A stretch of 64,000 nucleotides of DNA. Source: Mycoplasmopsis fermentans PG18 (GTDB taxonomy: Bacteria; Bacillota_I; Bacilli_A; Mycoplasmatales; Metamycoplasmataceae). The notes under the pieces are model-generated. The model saw nothing but the letters and a program-made list of their open reading frames with translations, was not told the DNA's origin and ran no database searches. Of the stretch, positions 42,768 to 53,828 are shown piece after piece (position 1 is the first letter of the stretch; each line of letters starts with the position of its first letter). Location: assembly GCF_000209735.1 (NCBI RefSeq), contig NC_021002.1, positions 826,721-890,720 on the forward strand, read 5' to 3'. Both the position numbers and the translations under genes were made by a program.

Positions 42768-44582
42768 TTATTTTTTGAATTTATCAAATAATTTGCCTGT
42801 TGGACTCTTTACATTTTGTAAAACAACTGGTCCTGGTACTGTAAAGCTTGTGTCAAATTTTGCATCTTTCATTTTAGCTGCAAAATCTTTTGCTGTTTCT
42901 TTGTAATCATCACTCATAATGCAGTATAAGTGTTTGTAATCTTCAAAGTAATCTTGAATAAATTTTTGAATATTTGAGTTGTAACCATTTTCTTGTAAAT
43001 AAACTAATTCTGGTACATTTTTTGAGATAAAAATCATGTAATTAGGGCCTGCTGCGGCAATTTTACATTTTTTAAGTACTGTAATTAAATCACTGTAAAT
43101 TGGATTTTGAACTGTGTTAATCACAATATCTAAATTTGATTTGTATCTATTTAAAAATGTTAATGTTGATTGTTTAAGTAAGTTGATTAAATCTTTTTTA
43201 CTTAAGTTTGATTTGAATGTTTTCAAGTTTTTGTATTTTGAGTCAAAAGCAGGGATTACTACTGGTTTTGGCATATTTTGAATTTCATCATCTAGTTGAA
43301 TTTCTGCTGTACTTACTAAACCATCATCATAATCTTCTTCTATTTCAAAATTGCTACTGAGAAGATCTTGTTCTAGGCTAAAATTGTCATCAGCGTCACG
43401 ATTAGCTTCAAGTACTAATTCTTGAGTTTGATTTAAAACTGTTTTGATTGTGTCATCTTTTTTAGGTTTCTTTTTGTTTACATCAATTGACATAGTTTGC
43501 TCCTTACTATTTTGTAATTCATTAGTTTGATTAAGTTTAATTAAATAAAGTTCGATTAATTGGAATGGGTTTTCTGAAAAAATTAATTCTTTGAATAATT
43601 TATAAAGTTTTTCAGATGAATTGAATGCAAAATTAACATCAATTTTCAAAGTATTTAATTCTTCAAGAGATAAAAGTTCTAATAAATTAGCATCATTTGA
43701 TTTTGCATAAATCAAGTAATCCTTGAACAATTCTATTAAGCTTTGAACAAATTGATTTGAATCAATTCCCGCATTTTTAAGGTTATTAAATAAAATTAAG
43801 ACTTCCTTGATTTTGCCTTGATAAAGGTAGTTTACAATTTGAATTAAGCTTTCATTTGAAGTAATTCCAAAAGCATACATAACATCTTTGAGCGATATTT
43901 TGTCGTTACCATAAGCTGCAGCTTGGTCGACTATTGAAAGTGCATCACGCATACCACCAGTTGCTAATCTTGCAATATAAGCTATGGTTGAATCTTCATA
44001 TTTAATTTTTTCTTTATCTAAGACCTCTTTAATTTGGTTAATTAGAACTTGGTTTGATATTTTCCTAAAATTATATCTTTGGACTCTTGAAAGAATTGTT
44101 AGAGGTATTTTTTGAGGATCAGTTGTTGCTAAAATAAATATTGCATGTGCTGGTGGTTCTTCTAATGTTTTTAAAAGTGCATTAAAAGCTCCTTTTGAAA
44201 GCATGTGAACTTCATCGATTATATAAACTTTGTAGTTTCCACTTGCTGGTGAATGTTGGATTTTATCTCTTAAATCTCTAATTTCATTAACACCATTATT
44301 TGAAGCAGCATCCATTTCGATAACATCAAAATTTTGATCCGCTTTTTCAATACAACTTTCACAAAGTTTAGTTAAATCTTCACCATGACCACAGTTAACT
44401 ACATTAGCAAAAATTTTAGCAACTGAAGTTTTACCAACACCTCTTGGTCCACTAAATAAGTATGCATGACTTATCTTGTGATTTAAAATGATATTTTTTA
44501 ATGTTTGCACAATATGATCTTGACCCTTAACATCATCAAAAGACTTCGGACGATATTTTCGATAAAGTGCTTTATATGCCAT
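42768..44582 (-). CDS. dnaX: DNA polymerase III subunits gamma/tau
   Basis: A 604-residue clamp-loader ATPase. The AAA+ domain has Walker A GPRGVGKTS (about 44-52), the zinc-binding CGHGEDLTKLCESC (about 64-77), DEVHMLSKGAFNALLKTLEEPP (about 114-135) and sensor 2 GGMRDAL. The C-terminal third is an acidic linker and a tau-type polymerase-contact domain. ATG 44582 is chosen over an in-frame start five codons upstream because GGAAAGGGGTATT precedes it. Head gene of the replication/repair cluster. Confidence 0.95.
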   Translation of the reverse strand: MAYKALYRKYRPKSFDDVKGQDHIVQTLKNIILNHKISHAYLFSGPRGVGKTSVAKIFANVVNCGHGEDLTKLCESCIEKADQNFDVIEMDAASNNGVNEIRDLRDKIQHSPASGNYKVYIIDEVHMLSKGAFNALLKTLEEPPAHAIFILATTDPQKIPLTILSRVQRYNFRKISNQVLINQIKEVLDKEKIKYEDSTIAYIARLATGGMRDALSIVDQAAAYGNDKISLKDVMYAFGITSNESLIQIVNYLYQGKIKEVLILFNNLKNAGIDSNQFVQSLIELFKDYLIYAKSNDANLLELLSLEELNTLKIDVNFAFNSSEKLYKLFKELIFSENPFQLIELYLIKLNQTNELQNSKEQTMSIDVNKKKPKKDDTIKTVLNQTQELVLEANRDADDNFSLEQDLLSSNFEIEEDYDDGLVSTAEIQLDDEIQNMPKPVVIPAFDSKYKNLKTFKSNLSKKDLINLLKQSTLTFLNRYKSNLDIVINTVQNPIYSDLITVLKKCKIAAAGPNYMIFISKNVPELVYLQENGYNSNIQKFIQDYFEDYKHLYCIMSDDYKETAKDFAAKMKDAKFDTSFTVPGPVVLQNVKSPTGKLFDKFKK

Positions 44583-44724
44583 AATACCCCTTTCCAAATA
44601 ATTAATATTAACATTAAATTACTTATATATTTATAATCATATATTAAAAATTAAAAGCCTTAAAAATAAACGCAAAAAAGTTTTCTAAAATGTAAAAACC
44701 ATGCCACACTATAAAAATTTTTTT

Positions 44725-44730
44725 TATAAT
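44725..44730 (+). promoter_or_regulatory. -10 element of the ABC-2 exporter operon
   Basis: TATAAT 31 nt before the ATG at 44762, followed by a leader with a strong AAGGAGG site. Confidence 0.5.
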
Positions 44731-44761
44731 TAATATGCTTTATAACTTTAAGGAGGTTTTT

Positions 44762-45682
44762 ATGTCTGAAATAATAAAAGTTGAAAATTTAAAAAAATCA
44801 TATGGCAAAGTTGAAGCTGTCAAAGGTATTTCTTTCATTGTAAAAGAAGGAGAGCTTTTTGCATTTTTAGGGCCTAATGGTGCAGGCAAAAGTACCACAA
44901 TTGATACCTTGTGTACATTGAATGATTATAATGAAGGCCAAATAACAATTTGTGGTTTTGATTTAAAGAAACAAAGTGATGAAATCAAAAAACAAATTGG
45001 TGTGGTTTTTCAAGATAGTGTATTAGATCGAAAATTAAGTGTTAGAGATAATTTAACAATTAGAGCAGCATATTATTATCGTAAAAAAGCAGATATAAAA
45101 GCAGCTTTTGAAAGGGTTGTAAAAGATACTCAAATTGAAGATATTTTGAAAAGAAAATATGAAAAACTTTCAGGTGGTCAAAGACGTCGTGTGGATATAG
45201 CTAGAGCCTTATTAAATTATCCAAAAATTTTATTTTTAGATGAACCAACAACAGGATTAGATCCTCAAACTAGAAAGCTTATTTGAGAATTAATTTATGA
45301 ATTAAAAAATAAAAATAAAACAACAATATTTTTAACTACTCACTATATGGAAGAAGCTGAAAAAGCTGACTATGTTGTGATTATGGATAATGGAAAAATT
45401 GTGGCTAAGAATACTCCTGCAAAACTAAAAGAAGAATATACAAAAGATAGGTTAAAAGTATATCTTGAAAATGATGTAAAGTACTTTAAAACAGTTGAAT
45501 TGTTAAAAAACAAAGGTTTAAAATTCAAAGAATTTAAAGATTATATTGATATATATTTAGACTCTTCGTTTAAAGCTATAGATTTGGCAAATCAACTTAA
45601 AGATTTGATATCTTCTTTCGAAGTTTTAAAGGGTGATATGGATGATGTATTTATCAATATAACTGGAAAGGAGATTAGATAA
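44762..45682 (+). CDS. ABC-2 type exporter, ATP-binding protein
   Basis: A 306-residue ATPase of the drug/polysaccharide exporter (DrrA-like) type. Walker [10 protein letters not shown] (about 38-46), Q-loop [10 protein letters not shown], signature [15 protein letters not shown] (about 139-153), Walker [14 protein letters not shown] (about 160-172) and the H-loop TTHYMEEAE are intact. The C-terminal third is the accessory domain of this class. ATG 44762 is preferred over an in-frame upstream start because AAGGAGG precedes it. It is followed 1 nt later by its permease. Confidence 0.92.
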
Positions 45683-45683
45683 T

Positions 45684-46556
45684 ATGGGTGCAATAATTAA
45701 AAGAAATATTAAAAAATATTTCATGGACAAAACTAATGTTTTCTTTTCTTTATTAAGTGTTATTTTAGTCTTCTTTATAGTTGCAGTTTTTTTAGGTAAA
45801 TCAATTAGTGATGGACTTAAAGGATGAGTGATTGAAGATAAAAGCAAAAGCGCTAGAGAAATAATGAATTTATGAATGATTTCAACTACAACGACAATTG
45901 GTTGTATTACAGTTAGTTTAGGTGCTTCAAGTTTCATGGTTGAAGATATAGAATCAAAAGCCTATAAAGACATTTATGCTTCGCCAGTTAATAAATCTTC
46001 AATAATTATTGGAAACGCTATTTCTATTTATGCTGTTACTGTAATTATGTCAACTGTATCATTTATTATTAGTTTTGTGTATGCATTATGCTTTGGAGCA
46101 AAATTCTTATCATTTTTACAAATTGTTGAAGTAATTGGATTGATTTTAGTTTCAAGTTTAATAGGAAGTAGTTTTAGCTTTTTAATTGTTTACTTCATTA
46201 AAAAACATAATGTTTTTGCAGCTATCAATGCTTTAATTGGATCTATAGCAGGTTTTATAATTGGTGGTTATTCAACAATGGAATCACTGCCTGATGCGCT
46301 TCAATGAATTATTAAATGCTTTCCTGCTTCGCATGCTAATGTTTTATTTAGACAAACCTTAGTTTCACCTGCTATTGATCGTCTAATTAGTGATCCAACA
46401 CACATAGAACAATTTAAAAAAATAATGGGTTGTTTTTACAAATTTAACGATTATCAAATGCAATGATATGTTAATTTCATAATTGTAGCAGGCACTTCAC
46501 TATTGCTATATTCAATAGCTTTTGGAGTTCAATTCACTAAAAAAATCAAAAATTAA
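45684..46556 (+). CDS. ABC-2 type exporter, permease
   Basis: A 290-residue membrane protein with six predicted helices (about 20-40, 65-85, 105-135, 145-165, 175-195, 260-282). SFMVEDIESKAYKDIYASPV (about 90-109) is the usual amphipathic coupling region of ABC-2 permeases. It is coupled to the ATPase gene by a 1-nt gap, with GGAAAGGAG upstream. The exported substrate is unknown; drug, lipid or peptide are possible. Confidence 0.88.
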
Positions 46557-46557
46557 A

Positions 46558-46580
46558 AACCGCGCTATGCGGCTTTTTTA
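46558..46580. terminator. Bidirectional terminator between ABC permease and deoD
   Basis: CCGC GCTAT GCGG with A-run and T-run flanks, directly after the permease stop. Confidence 0.7.
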
Positions 46581-46601
46581 TAGTTTTTTTAGTAAAAATC
46601 A

Positions 46602-47309
46602 TTATAGATTTTTTAATGCTTCCAAAGCTATTTCGAACATTTCTGTAAATCCTGTTTCTCTAGTTTTATAATCACTAAATTCCATTTTAGCTAAAGAGTC
46701 ACTAACTTGTAAAATGGTTGCGGCTTTTTTATTGCTTCTTTTAGCTTCTGCAAAAAGCGCATAACTTTCTGCTTCAACTACTTGACATTTTGATACTTTC
46801 TTAGTTTCCTCTAAAGGTCTAGTTGCATAGAAAACATCTGTTGAGTGTACTGAAACTACTGGTGCTTTTTTGTTTAATTTTTTAGCTGCCTTAATTAATT
46901 CATCTGTTACACCTTTGTCTGGAAAGTATTCATATGTATTTTCTTTATTTATTAATTGAGCTATTGAAATGTTGTCGCTAAAAGCTCTATTAATAATTAC
47001 TGTATCCATAACATTGTGTTCGTCATAATATGAACCAGTTGATCCTAAACGAATAATAACATCTACTCCATATTCATTATAAAGTTCATGAGCATAAGCT
47101 CCAATTGAGAACATACCCATTCCATGTCCTCCAAAAGTAACTTTGATACCTCTATATTCTCCTGTGTAGTAATTTTCATTTCTAACTGAGCTTACTTCTT
47201 TTACATTTTTTAAATATTTATGAGCCATAAATTTTGATCTTAAAGGGTCTCCTGAAAGAAAACAAATTCTTGCTATTTCACCTTTTTTTGCGCTGATGTG
47301 TGTTGACAT
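46602..47309 (-). CDS. deoD: Purine nucleoside phosphorylase (DeoD type)
   Basis: A 235-residue phosphorylase cleaving purine (deoxy)nucleosides to base and (deoxy)ribose 1-phosphate. The family motifs are present: the N-terminal STHISAKKGEIA, phosphate-binding GDPLRSKFMAHKYL (about 20-33), GHGMGMFSIGAYAHEL (about 61-76), RLGSTGSY (about 86-93) and VEAESYALFAEA (about 178-189). The active-site Ser-Asp lies in QVSDSLA. Salvage role, consistent with the nucleoside transporter and deoxyribosyltransferase in this window. Start at 47309 with AAGGAGTTATT. Confidence 0.94.
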   Translation of the reverse strand: MSTHISAKKGEIARICFLSGDPLRSKFMAHKYLKNVKEVSSVRNENYYTGEYRGIKVTFGGHGMGMFSIGAYAHELYNEYGVDVIIRLGSTGSYYDEHNVMDTVIINRAFSDNISIAQLINKENTYEYFPDKGVTDELIKAAKKLNKKAPVVSVHSTDVFYATRPLEETKKVSKCQVVEAESYALFAEAKRSNKKAATILQVSDSLAKMEFSDYKTRETGFTEMFEIALEALKNL

Positions 47310-47524
47310 AATAACTCCTTATTTTGTTTATATATGATTATTTTAAAACAAGAATTTTAACTTTTTCTTAAAAAATATGCTTATTTTTTTATAAGGTGAA
47401 ATTAATTACTTAAAGAGCCAAAAAATGAGTGAAATTTTAAAAAGCTTTAAAAGAATGATTTATTCAAAAAGTGCAAAAAAAACTTATTTTTTAAACAAAA
47501 TTTAAACTTTTTGCAAAAATACAT

Positions 47525-47552
47525 TATAATTTAGTTAACTAATAATTAGTTA
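47525..47552 (+). promoter_or_regulatory. Lipoprotein promoter -10 and downstream palindrome
   Basis: TATAAT at 47525-47530 is followed by the perfect palindrome TAACTAAT A ATTAGTTA at 47536-47552, which begins at about the expected transcription start of the 1262-residue lipoprotein gene. It could be an operator or a 5' mRNA hairpin. Confidence 0.5.
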
Positions 47553-47585
47553 GTTAAATGATTTTTAGAAAAAATGGAGGAAATC

Positions 47586-50500
47586 ATGAAAAATAAAAAA
47601 AGAAAATTATTCTTAATCCTATCTTCATTAAGTACATTACCTTTTGCTTTTGTAGCAGGTAGTTGTGTTGGTAAAGATAATGGTGGAACAACCGGTAAAC
47701 CAACTAGTGAAGAAACAAAAGCTGATTTAAATAAACTTGCAAAAAATATTGTTTTTGATGTTAAAAATAAACAAGATAAATTTGCAAAGGATATTAAAAA
47801 CATATCAAATTTAGTTGTATCAAATTTAGATTTAAATAAATATGAATTAATACATTGAAGAATTGAAGCGCAAGAAACTTTAATAAAAATTTACTTTAAA
47901 ATTAAGAATTCTGCAAATCTTGTAAGTGACGAAAATACCTATGAAATAACTGGATTCAAAAAATCTGCTACTACTTCAAACCCAGGGAAAGTTCCAGCTA
48001 ATAATCCTTCAGAAAGTTTACTTAAAGAAGTAAAAAAAGTTAAAATTGATTATTATAATCCAGCTCTTAAAAAAGATGTTTTAGTAGATAAGACTGAAGC
48101 TAGTGATTTTGTTGCTACAGGTTTTAATGAGGACTTATTTGAAATAAATATCAACTACGACAACAAACTAGTGGATACTGCAACAGGCGATTTATATATA
48201 TCGTTTAAATTAAGAGAAAAAGCAAATAATATTTCTGTTGACGGTTATTGTAAAGTTCAAGGTTTCAAACCATTTGATAGTGTTAAAAATCCTGATTTAA
48301 TAGATGTAGCTAATGCAGCAAAAGCTGTAAATGTTGCGTATGAAGATAAAGGTAGCTTTTCTATTTATGAATATAATGCGAATTTAGTTAAATTTGAAAA
48401 TTATGATTCATCTATTTATGATTTAAGCCTAGAATCTTGAACTTTAAATATTTATAATGTTTCAACTGTGATTATTAGTTGAAGTTTTTGAAATAAAAAT
48501 ACAAATAGTTTAATAAAAAAAGTTACTGTTATTGATGGTTTTAAACCTGCTTTATACAATAAAAAATCTCAAAATTTATCTGTTACACCAAGCGGAGTAT
48601 TTGCAACAATGCCCACTACACAAAAAAGACCAACATTTAGAATATCTAAAGAATTAGATGCAATTTTTGACAAAGCAAAAGAGTTTTATCTAAAACCAGA
48701 AAACTTCGATATTTACACAGGAGAATTTAAAACACAAGTTTATGGAAAATATAGTTCTTGACTCATTAATGATCTTACAAAATCAGCACTAGAATCATTA
48801 GCAAAAAAAGATTTATCTAATCCAATTACAACACTTAATAGTTGAAACATATTGGAACGAGCTTTTATATATAATAAAACTAAATTTGTTGTAACTGATT
48901 ACACAATTAATGGTGATAAAGTAGAATTAAAATTTAAACTTTGTCGTAATTTAGATGATAAAAGTAAAAAGTCATTTTATGAAATATCAACAAAAGAATT
49001 CACAAAAGAAATTACTTTAGCTACAGAAAAAACAACAGAAAAAGCATATTTGGACAAACTAATTGATAATTATGACTTTTCACTTCCAGAAGGCTTACAA
49101 CAATATCATGCCCATAAAGTTCTTTCTCAATTAAAACAAAAACAAATAGGATTTTTTGAACAAAAAAAATGAAAAAATGCAATTGCTGAATTAAAAAAAG
49201 AATGACCAGATTTAAAAAGTGAAAACGTTTATTTAAATATTATTGATTATCGTCAAAAAGATGTTAATTCATTTGAAGCGGATGTAACATTTAGTTATCA
49301 AAAAGATGGAAGCAATAAAAATCAAAGAGTTATAAGTAAAGTTAGAACCTTGCAATTTAATAACTTTAAAGATTTAAATCCACTTATTAAATTAGTAGAC
49401 AGATTGAATAAGTCAATGGTAGCTTATATTAATCCAAATGAAAGTCTTGATACATTTAATGAATCATTAGGACGTCAATTAAAATCTTGAATGAATGGTA
49501 GTAATCTTTTTTATACAGTATCAAATAAATTTAAAGCAATAGATTTTACAGATCAAAGTGCTTTAAATGAAATTCAAAGTTATTATGATAATGAATGAGA
49601 TATTAATGCTTATGATTCTGGTGGAAGTTTAGGCAATTATGCTAAATTAGCTCCTAATTGTAAATTTGAAACATATTATGATTCATCAAATAATTTTAAT
49701 TTAAATACAAGAATAATTTTTGAAGATTTAGAATTATATGAACCAGACTATAATCATTTTGACTTGGAAGCAATTAAATTAACACATAATTCAATTAATT
49801 CGCCAAAAACCTTTGATCCAAAAATTAATAATAGTTTTCCATTCACAGATTCGAAACTTGAAGAATATGTTAAAACAGACGATTTTAAACACAATTTAGA
49901 AGCAAATATTAAAGAAAACTTTTATTTACTTGATTTCATTAAAAAAGAAACTTCTGATAATAAAAAAGATATAAGCAAATTTGTACTTTCTGATTTAGAA
50001 CTACAAAAAGAATATGATTCAATATTGTTAGATGAAGAATCAAAAAAGATCATTGTTACAAATATTGAAAATTATTTAAATAATAAATTTGATTCTAAAT
50101 TTAATAAATTTTTAAATTCATATTTCAAACAAGCAGAAATAGCTAGAAAGAACAAAGCGATTAAAGATGATCAAAAATTGTTTAGATATACAATTAAAGA
50201 ATTCTCAAATATTGATGCCTATCAATCTAAAATTAAAATTCAAGTTGAAATATTCAAAATAGAAGCTAAGGCTTGAAAAGTTGTAGATGAATTTGAATTT
50301 GTTTATCAACATGATTCAGAAATTAGAGAAAATCATTGTCCAAGTTTAAGCACAAAATCAACTGAATTAAAAGATGCAACAATTGGTATTTCACAAGAAA
50401 TTCAAACACAATTTATTAACTTAATGAGTGCATATGGTGTTGAACAAGCTATGTCATCTAAAGCAGACAAACTAGAATTCCTTGAAAAATTAATGTCTGT

Positions 50501-51374
50501 TGGTGGTGCTAAAATAAAAGAACATGATTCAGCTATTTCCTTTATTAATGCTTATTTATTCAAGATGTTAATTTTCGAAAATGTTAAAGTTTATGAAAGA
50601 CTTAATCGATTTGACAAAGTAGAATTTACATATGATCAAGTAAATAACAAAGTTGTTGTTAAATTGGTATTTGGATATGAAACACATGTATTTAATATTG
50701 ATAGCAATAAATTTGACAAGAAAGTTTTAAATGTAATTAAAGTTTTTGCAAACAATGAGTTAAATAAATTTATTGATGAAATTATAAAAAATAATTGAAT
50801 TAAATTAAAAGATAATAAGTATTATGATGAAAATTTACATGATAGAGATCTTGAAAAAGTATTTGAAATTGATTATACAAAAACGACAGATAAAGGCAAC
50901 AGATTTAAAGTTAGAATTATTAGTCATAGTTTAAATAATCTTCAAATATCAGTAATAGATACCAAAATGAGAGAAATGTATGGATATAGTTTACCTTATG
51001 TAACCGATGGAATTAATTTAGATTTTGATATAGATAAGTTTCTAAGCCCAGTAGCTTCACAACTTAAAGGTATTTGAGCTGAAATTGAAAATTTTACAGT
51101 TGCTCAACAAAAAGAATTATTTGCATTAATTAAAGATAAAACAGATTTTTATTCAATTGATTCTCATGAAAAATTAAATGAATTAATAGTTAAAATAAAA
51201 TCATTTATAAAATTTAAAAATGTTGAAATTGAAAGTAATCCTCATCTTAAACAACAAGTGCTTGATAATTTAGTTTTAATTGATGCAGTAAGAAAAACGT
51301 ATGATGAATATGAAGTTATTTTCCGTATAAAAGGAAAAAATCAAAAATTAGTAATATCATTCCAAAATAAATAA
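47586..51374 (+). CDS. Giant 1262-residue repeat lipoprotein
   Basis: A surface lipoprotein with signal peptide and lipobox AGSC (Cys about 22), followed by a Gly/Thr linker (VGKDNGGTTGKP). The N-terminal half has repeated units with the same pattern as the 680-residue lipoprotein (TLIKIYFKIKNSAN...YEITGFKK; DLYISFKLREKANN...VQGFK; TVIISWSFWNKNTNS...IDGFK). The second half is less repetitive, helical and charged. Many tryptophans are TGA-coded, so the standard code breaks the gene into more than six pieces; the frame is continuous throughout. ATG 47586 has a GGAGGAAATC site. Probably an exposed antigen or adhesin; function unknown. Confidence 0.85.
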
Positions 51375-51385
51375 TAATCAAAAAA

Positions 51386-51411
51386 GTCTAACCATTTGGT
51401 TAGATTTTTTG
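51386..51411 (+). terminator. Terminator of the giant lipoprotein gene
   Basis: TCTAACCA TT TGGTTAGA, a perfect 8-bp stem followed by six T. Confidence 0.85.
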
Positions 51412-51414
51412 TAT

Positions 51415-51435
51415 AAAAAAAGCAACAAATGTTGC
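51415..51435 (-). terminator. Terminator after tRNA-Trp
   Basis: On the minus strand GCAACA TT TGTTGC is followed by TTTTTTT, back to back with the lipoprotein terminator. Confidence 0.75.
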
Positions 51436-51453
51436 AAAAAGGTCATTCTGATA

Positions 51454-51528
51454 TGGCAGGAGTAGCAGGACTCGAACCCACAACACACGGGGTTGAAGCC
51501 CGTTGTTCTACCATTGAACTATACTCCT
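51454..51528 (-). tRNA. tRNA-Trp(UCA), decodes UGA
   Basis: A 75-nt cloverleaf: acceptor AGGAGTA / TACTCCT, anticodon stem ACGGG/CCCGT with loop CTTCAAC (anticodon TCA), T-arm GGTTCGAGTCC and an encoded CCA. The UCA anticodon reads UGA as tryptophan, the direct basis for code 4 throughout the window. Confidence 0.95.
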
Positions 51529-51560
51529 ATTAATAAGCTAAAAATAATTATACACAAAAA

Positions 51561-51794
51561 TTAAATTTTCTTAGCATTTTCTATTGCATCAATAATATCA
51601 TTAACATTTTTAATTTTTAAAAGCACTTCATCTTCAATTCTAATTTTGAATTCTATTTCACTTTCGTAAATTAATTCAGCAAGTGATAATGAATCAATTT
51701 TTAATTCTTCGAGTGTTGAAGTAAAAGTTACCTTTTTCTTTGAAAGTTTGTCTAATCTTGCAATAACAATTTCTTTAATTTTATTTTTTTCCAT
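51561..51794 (-). CDS. acpP: Acyl carrier protein
   Basis: A 77-residue acidic/lysine-rich four-helix protein. The phosphopantetheine attachment site is Ser in KIDSLSLAELIYE (about 32-44). Acyl carrier proteins hold acyl chains as thioesters; few fatty-acid synthesis genes are expected in a mycoplasma, so it probably serves phospholipid acyl transfer. TATAAT lies 6 nt upstream of the ATG with no ribosome-binding site, suggesting a leaderless mRNA. Confidence 0.88.
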   Translation of the reverse strand: MEKNKIKEIVIARLDKLSKKKVTFTSTLEELKIDSLSLAELIYESEIEFKIRIEDEVLLKIKNVNDIIDAIENAKKI

Positions 51795-51817
51795 GTTCTT
51801 ATTATAAATTAAAAAAG

Positions 51818-52531
51818 CTAAATATTTTGAATAAATACAAAGCGATATTTACCATTGATATCTTTTTTAATTTGTGCTCCCTTAATTTGTTTTCATTTTT
51901 CAATGTGTTGAGGATTAATTTCCATAATTAATCAACCGTTTTTCTTTAAATAATTCTTGTATTTTTTTAAGATTTTATCATAAAAATATCAGCCATCTTC
52001 AGGTGCACATAATGCAATTTTAGGTTCAAAACTTAATGCTTTTCAGTCTAAACTTTTGTCATTGCAATTTAAATATGGTGGATTTGAAATGATAACATCA
52101 AATCTTCCCTTAACATTAGTAAATAAGTCACTTTGGTAAATTTTTAAGTCATGATTAAAACCAAAATTTACTATAGAATTTTCAATGGTTTGTTTAATAG
52201 CTTCATCACTAATATCTACTAAAGTTACTTTAGCTGAACGTAAGTTTTTCTTAATTGCTAAACCTATAAAACCTGAACCACAACAAAGATCTAAAACTTC
52301 TTGATTTTCAGCTGCAAATTCTTTTAGATAAATATCAACCATTTCTTCAGTTTCATATCTTGGAATTAAAACTTGTTCTCTTAAATTAATTCTAGTATTT
52401 AAGTATTCAACATAGCCCATTATTAATTGAATTGGATAATTTTGCCTTAATAATTCATATTCTTTTTCAGTAATTTTAGGTTCCAAACCATACCGCTTTT
52501 TTTCTAAAATTAATGTTTCTTCGTTATTCAT
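51818..52531 (-). CDS. prmC: Release factor glutamine methyltransferase
   Basis: A 237-residue SAM-dependent methyltransferase that modifies the GGQ glutamine of release factors. Motifs: IQLIMGYVEYLN (substrate N-domain, about 34-45), VLDLCCGSGFIGLAI (SAM site, about 82-96) and catalytic NPPY (about 149-152). It starts 1 nt after prfA, its substrate gene. ATG 52531 is chosen over an upstream in-frame GTG inside prfA. The C-terminus continues through several TGA tryptophans to TAG at 51818. Confidence 0.92.
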
Positions 52532-52532
52532 T

Positions 52533-53609
52533 TTATAAGCCACTTTCCTTTATTTTTTGATTTTGTTCTTCTGTTAGTAATGCTTCAATAATAGTTAATA
52601 ATTTACCTTCCATTACTTGTTTTAAACTTGTTGAATATCCAATTCTATGGTCTGTAACTCTATCTTGTGGATAGTTATATGTTCTAATTTTTTCGCTCCG
52701 ATCACCATGACCTGCTAGTTTTCTATACCCTGCTTCTTCTTGTTGTTTCTTTTGAATTTCTAAATCATAAAGCTTACTTTTAAGAACTGTTAAAGCAGTT
52801 TCTCTATTTGCTATTTGACTTCTTTCATCTTGCGATGAAACAACTATACCAGTAGGCAAGTGTGTAATTCTAACCGCTGAGTCTGTTGTATTAACTGATT
52901 GGCCACCAGCTCCAGATGATCTATATGTATCAATTTGTAAATCTTGTGGTTTGATTTCAATATCAACACTATCATCAATTTCAGGCATAACAGTAACTGT
53001 TGCTGTTGAAGTATGAATTCTACCTGCACTTTCAGTTACAGGTACGCGTTGCACACGATGCACTCCACTTTCAAACTTAAGTTTTGAATAAGCTTTATCA
53101 CCCTTAATACTAAATACTATTTGAGTAAAACCACCAACACTAGCTGCTGAAGAAGATATAACTTTTAATTTGAAATTTAAATCTTCTGCAAATTTTGTGT
53201 ACATTTTGAATAAGTCGCCAGCAAAAATATTAGCTTCGTCACCGCCTGCTGCACCTCTAATTTCCATAATAACATTCTTGTCATCGTTTTCATCTTTAGG
53301 CAGAATTAAAATTTTTAATTCTTCTTCAAGTTGTGCTAATTTAACTTCATTTTCTTCAATGATACTTTTAGCAAAAAGAACTTCCTCTTCATTTTTTGAA
53401 TTGATCATTACTTTTGCATCATTGTAGTCATTTTGTAAATTTAAGTACTTAGTAAAGGTTTCTGCTATATCCTTAATTTTGTTGACTTCTTTACTTATTT
53501 TTGTGTATTCCTTGATGTTATTGATAACTTCATGATCATCCAATTTTTTAACTAAATTGTCATAGGTATTTTTAATATCAGACAACGAATTGAACATATT
53601 TTTTTCCAT
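52533..53609 (-). CDS. prfA: Peptide chain release factor 1
   Basis: A 358-residue factor that reads UAA and UAG; RF2 is not needed where UGA encodes Trp. GGQ lies in [17 protein letters not shown] (about 225-241), [20 protein letters not shown] precedes it and the codon-recognition region is in [18 protein letters not shown]. The start at 53609 (MEKNMFNSL) is 7 nt from a TATAAT; ATG 53597 is an alternative. Followed by prmC. Confidence 0.94.
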   Translation of the reverse strand: MEKNMFNSLSDIKNTYDNLVKKLDDHEVINNIKEYTKISKEVNKIKDIAETFTKYLNLQNDYNDAKVMINSKNEEEVLFAKSIIEENEVKLAQLEEELKILILPKDENDDKNVIMEIRGAAGGDEANIFAGDLFKMYTKFAEDLNFKLKVISSSAASVGGFTQIVFSIKGDKAYSKLKFESGVHRVQRVPVTESAGRIHTSTATVTVMPEIDDSVDIEIKPQDLQIDTYRSSGAGGQSVNTTDSAVRITHLPTGIVVSSQDERSQIANRETALTVLKSKLYDLEIQKKQQEEAGYRKLAGHGDRSEKIRTYNYPQDRVTDHRIGYSTSLKQVMEGKLLTIIEALLTEEQNQKIKESGL

Positions 53610-53616
53610 GTTTATA

Positions 53617-53622
53617 ATTATA
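53617..53622 (-). promoter_or_regulatory. -10 element of a leaderless promoter (prfA)
   Basis: TATAAT on the minus strand ends 7 nt before ATG 53609, with no Shine-Dalgarno. Confidence 0.5.
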
Positions 53623-53828
53623 TAAAAATATTCATTTTTAAAAAGCATATTTATTTATAGCTAATAATCAGTCTAAAAATAAAGCTAAAAGCCTTTTTTA
53701 TAGGTTTATAAATAAAATTTAAACTTTTAAAAATGATATTTTCAACAATAATTTACCATAAGATTCATTTTAATTAATTTTAGTTTAAAATATAAATATA
53801 AAAGTCATTTTAAGGAGAAATTTATATA

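Noticed and set aside
53170..53427. Plus-strand frame opposite prfA
   Set aside because: Antisense shadow of the conserved release factor gene.
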